Positions 62,718-64,000 of a stretch of DNA of 64,000 nt are shown here, piece after piece. Under the pieces are notes generated by a model. It searched no databases. It was given only the letters and a program-made list of their open reading frames with translations, and was not told the origin of the DNA. The translations under genes were made by a program, and so were the position numbers. Source of the stretch: Arctopsyche grandis (taxonomy: Eukaryota > Arthropoda > Insecta > Trichoptera > Hydropsychidae); the NCBI RefSeq assembly GCF_051622035.1, contig NC_135358.1:12530001-12594000 (forward strand), in the 5' to 3' direction. The stretch's first letter is position 1. Each line of letters opens with the position of its first letter.

Positions 62718-64000
62718 TATTGTTTCAAAATACAAGGATACTGTACCATTTTCTCGAACATTTCGTGAGTTATATTGCAATATTTATTTTTATCTACATA
62801 TGTATATGTATGATATCGAATAAGACTTAATGAGTTTACGAACAAAATTTTATTATCCATGTTTACTATATCTGATTTTTCACAATATAATTTGTGTCTA
62901 TACCTAACTGGAAGTCCATGTTAATTATAAAGCAATCAAAAGCTGATTAATTTTATGACTTCTCACATTTACAATTGAATTTGAACGTTCTGAAAATTGT
63001 ATTTAAATACAAAAGATACCGACAATCAGCAGCACTGACCTGCTTTTACTGTTCCATGTTTATGAAATTGAATTGATTTTCCAGTTCGAGCGTGTATTCA
63101 GTATTGTTTTAATGTATTTCAGACGGTTGGTTTTTTTTATAATCGAAGGAAATTCGATCGCATGTCCCATTTAAATTTTTCTATTTGGTGCTGTGTGAGA
63201 CTAAATCCCACAATGTATTTTTAATCAGAGCGTCGAGTTAGCAGCTAGTTTCTTTTTGTGCTCATGTTGGGAAGTGGCTTTTCGTGCTTATCGCTCTCGG
63301 CGAGCGTGAAATGTCATTTTGGCGGCCTATTGTAGGTACGTACTTGACTATTGAATCGAACGAACATTTCACGACGTGTGCCTCAGCTTTGGATAGTATT
63401 CGCCTCGCCAATATCTATACAATAAATAGGCGGTCATTTGTCTGTGCACACAACTGGAAGAGATTGTTTTCTGCAAGCAGTCACTGTTATTTGAGTGTAT
63501 TCACGATGTGACGGTTTGGTCACAGTCGATTTAAGGATGATGCTCCAATATTATTTATCGTCTAAATGATAATAATATTTTGTTTTTGATTAGACATCCC
63601 AAGGTCCAAATTACATTTTAAAAGTTAATTTTGTTCATATTGATCGATTTTTACAAGCCTCTTCTAAGCTTGCCTTTGCTCGTTCGTCTGACAATATTTG
63701 GATTTGATATCCCGCATTCTTCCGATAATTTTGAAACTGCGATTTTTTTAAATTTACGTTTCATTGAAATGTACTATTAGCTATATTGTAGATAATCACT
63801 ACTTTTGGCATCGTATTTATGAAATTAAGAAGGGTAATGATTTGTTGTTGATTTTGTATGGAACAGTTTCATTCGCTTAAAATGAGCCAATTCTTAATAA
63901 GAGATGGTTAAATATGTATCATTTGCAATCGTGACACTATTTTGATAGTTAAATGTATTCGCTTTTTTTTTAATGATTTCAATTAGAGTTTATGTCGCAA
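62718..64000. other. Intronic DNA to the window end, no exon seen
   Basis: No twin exon or other supported gene. A short open frame at 63284-63511 has no recognised domain. Confidence 0.45.

Overview
The window looks like nuclear DNA from an insect. It is AT-rich, its genes have spliceosomal introns, its proteins are metazoan housekeeping types (TRAPP subunit 1, mitochondrial ribosomal protein L1, CCR4/CNOT6 deadenylase), and it carries eukaryotic transposons: Tc1-like, hAT-like, Helitron-like, MULE-like, LINEs, a tRNA-derived SINE and a solo LTR. The repeat mix suggests Lepidoptera, but that is an inference; Diptera or another order cannot be excluded. I see no CRISPR array, operon, rRNA or convincing free-standing tRNA gene.

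Layout. 1-9 kb: no host gene; a small MITE, a Helitron-like element next to a palindromic MULE-like MITE with an exact 9-bp target duplication, a solo LTR, and a LINE tail fragment. 9.2-14.1 kb: a divergent gene pair, TRAPPC1/Bet5 (minus, two exons, complete, 145 aa) and mRpL1 (plus, seven exons, complete, 363 aa). A long palindromic repeat lies between them and a hAT-like element sits inside the TRAPPC1 intron. 14.1-18 kb: Helitron-like repeat, a possible exon-like fragment, and a repeat cluster in which copies of the palindromic MULE-like element and their flanks have been duplicated in inverted orientation. 18.1-18.7 kb: a GC-rich island, possibly the promoter or 5' exon of the next gene. 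22.4-23.3 kb: two LINE 3' fragments. 23.7-25.4 kb: the first two coding exons of twin (CNOT6/CCR4), encoding its leucine-rich repeats. The catalytic EEP domain is not in the window, so the intron beginning at 25398 appears to run beyond 64000 (over 38 kb).

Inside that presumed intron are two sites where a 3' splice site directly abuts a 5' splice site (34437|34438 and 62711|62712), plus a weaker one at 46601|46602. These have the form of recursive-splicing ratchet points. The intron also holds an intronless 578-codon reading frame of unknown function on the same strand (41613-43349) behind a GC-rich 5' region, a LINE fragment with a YADD box, three copies of a tRNA-derived SINE, several strong hairpins, and a decayed Tc1-like transposon beside a long (TA)n(CA)n microsatellite.

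TRAPPC1 acts in vesicle tethering, mRpL1 in mitochondrial translation and twin in mRNA deadenylation. Nothing in the sequence suggests that they work as one pathway; their clustering looks like ordinary gene order. All identifications were made by reading translations, without database searches.
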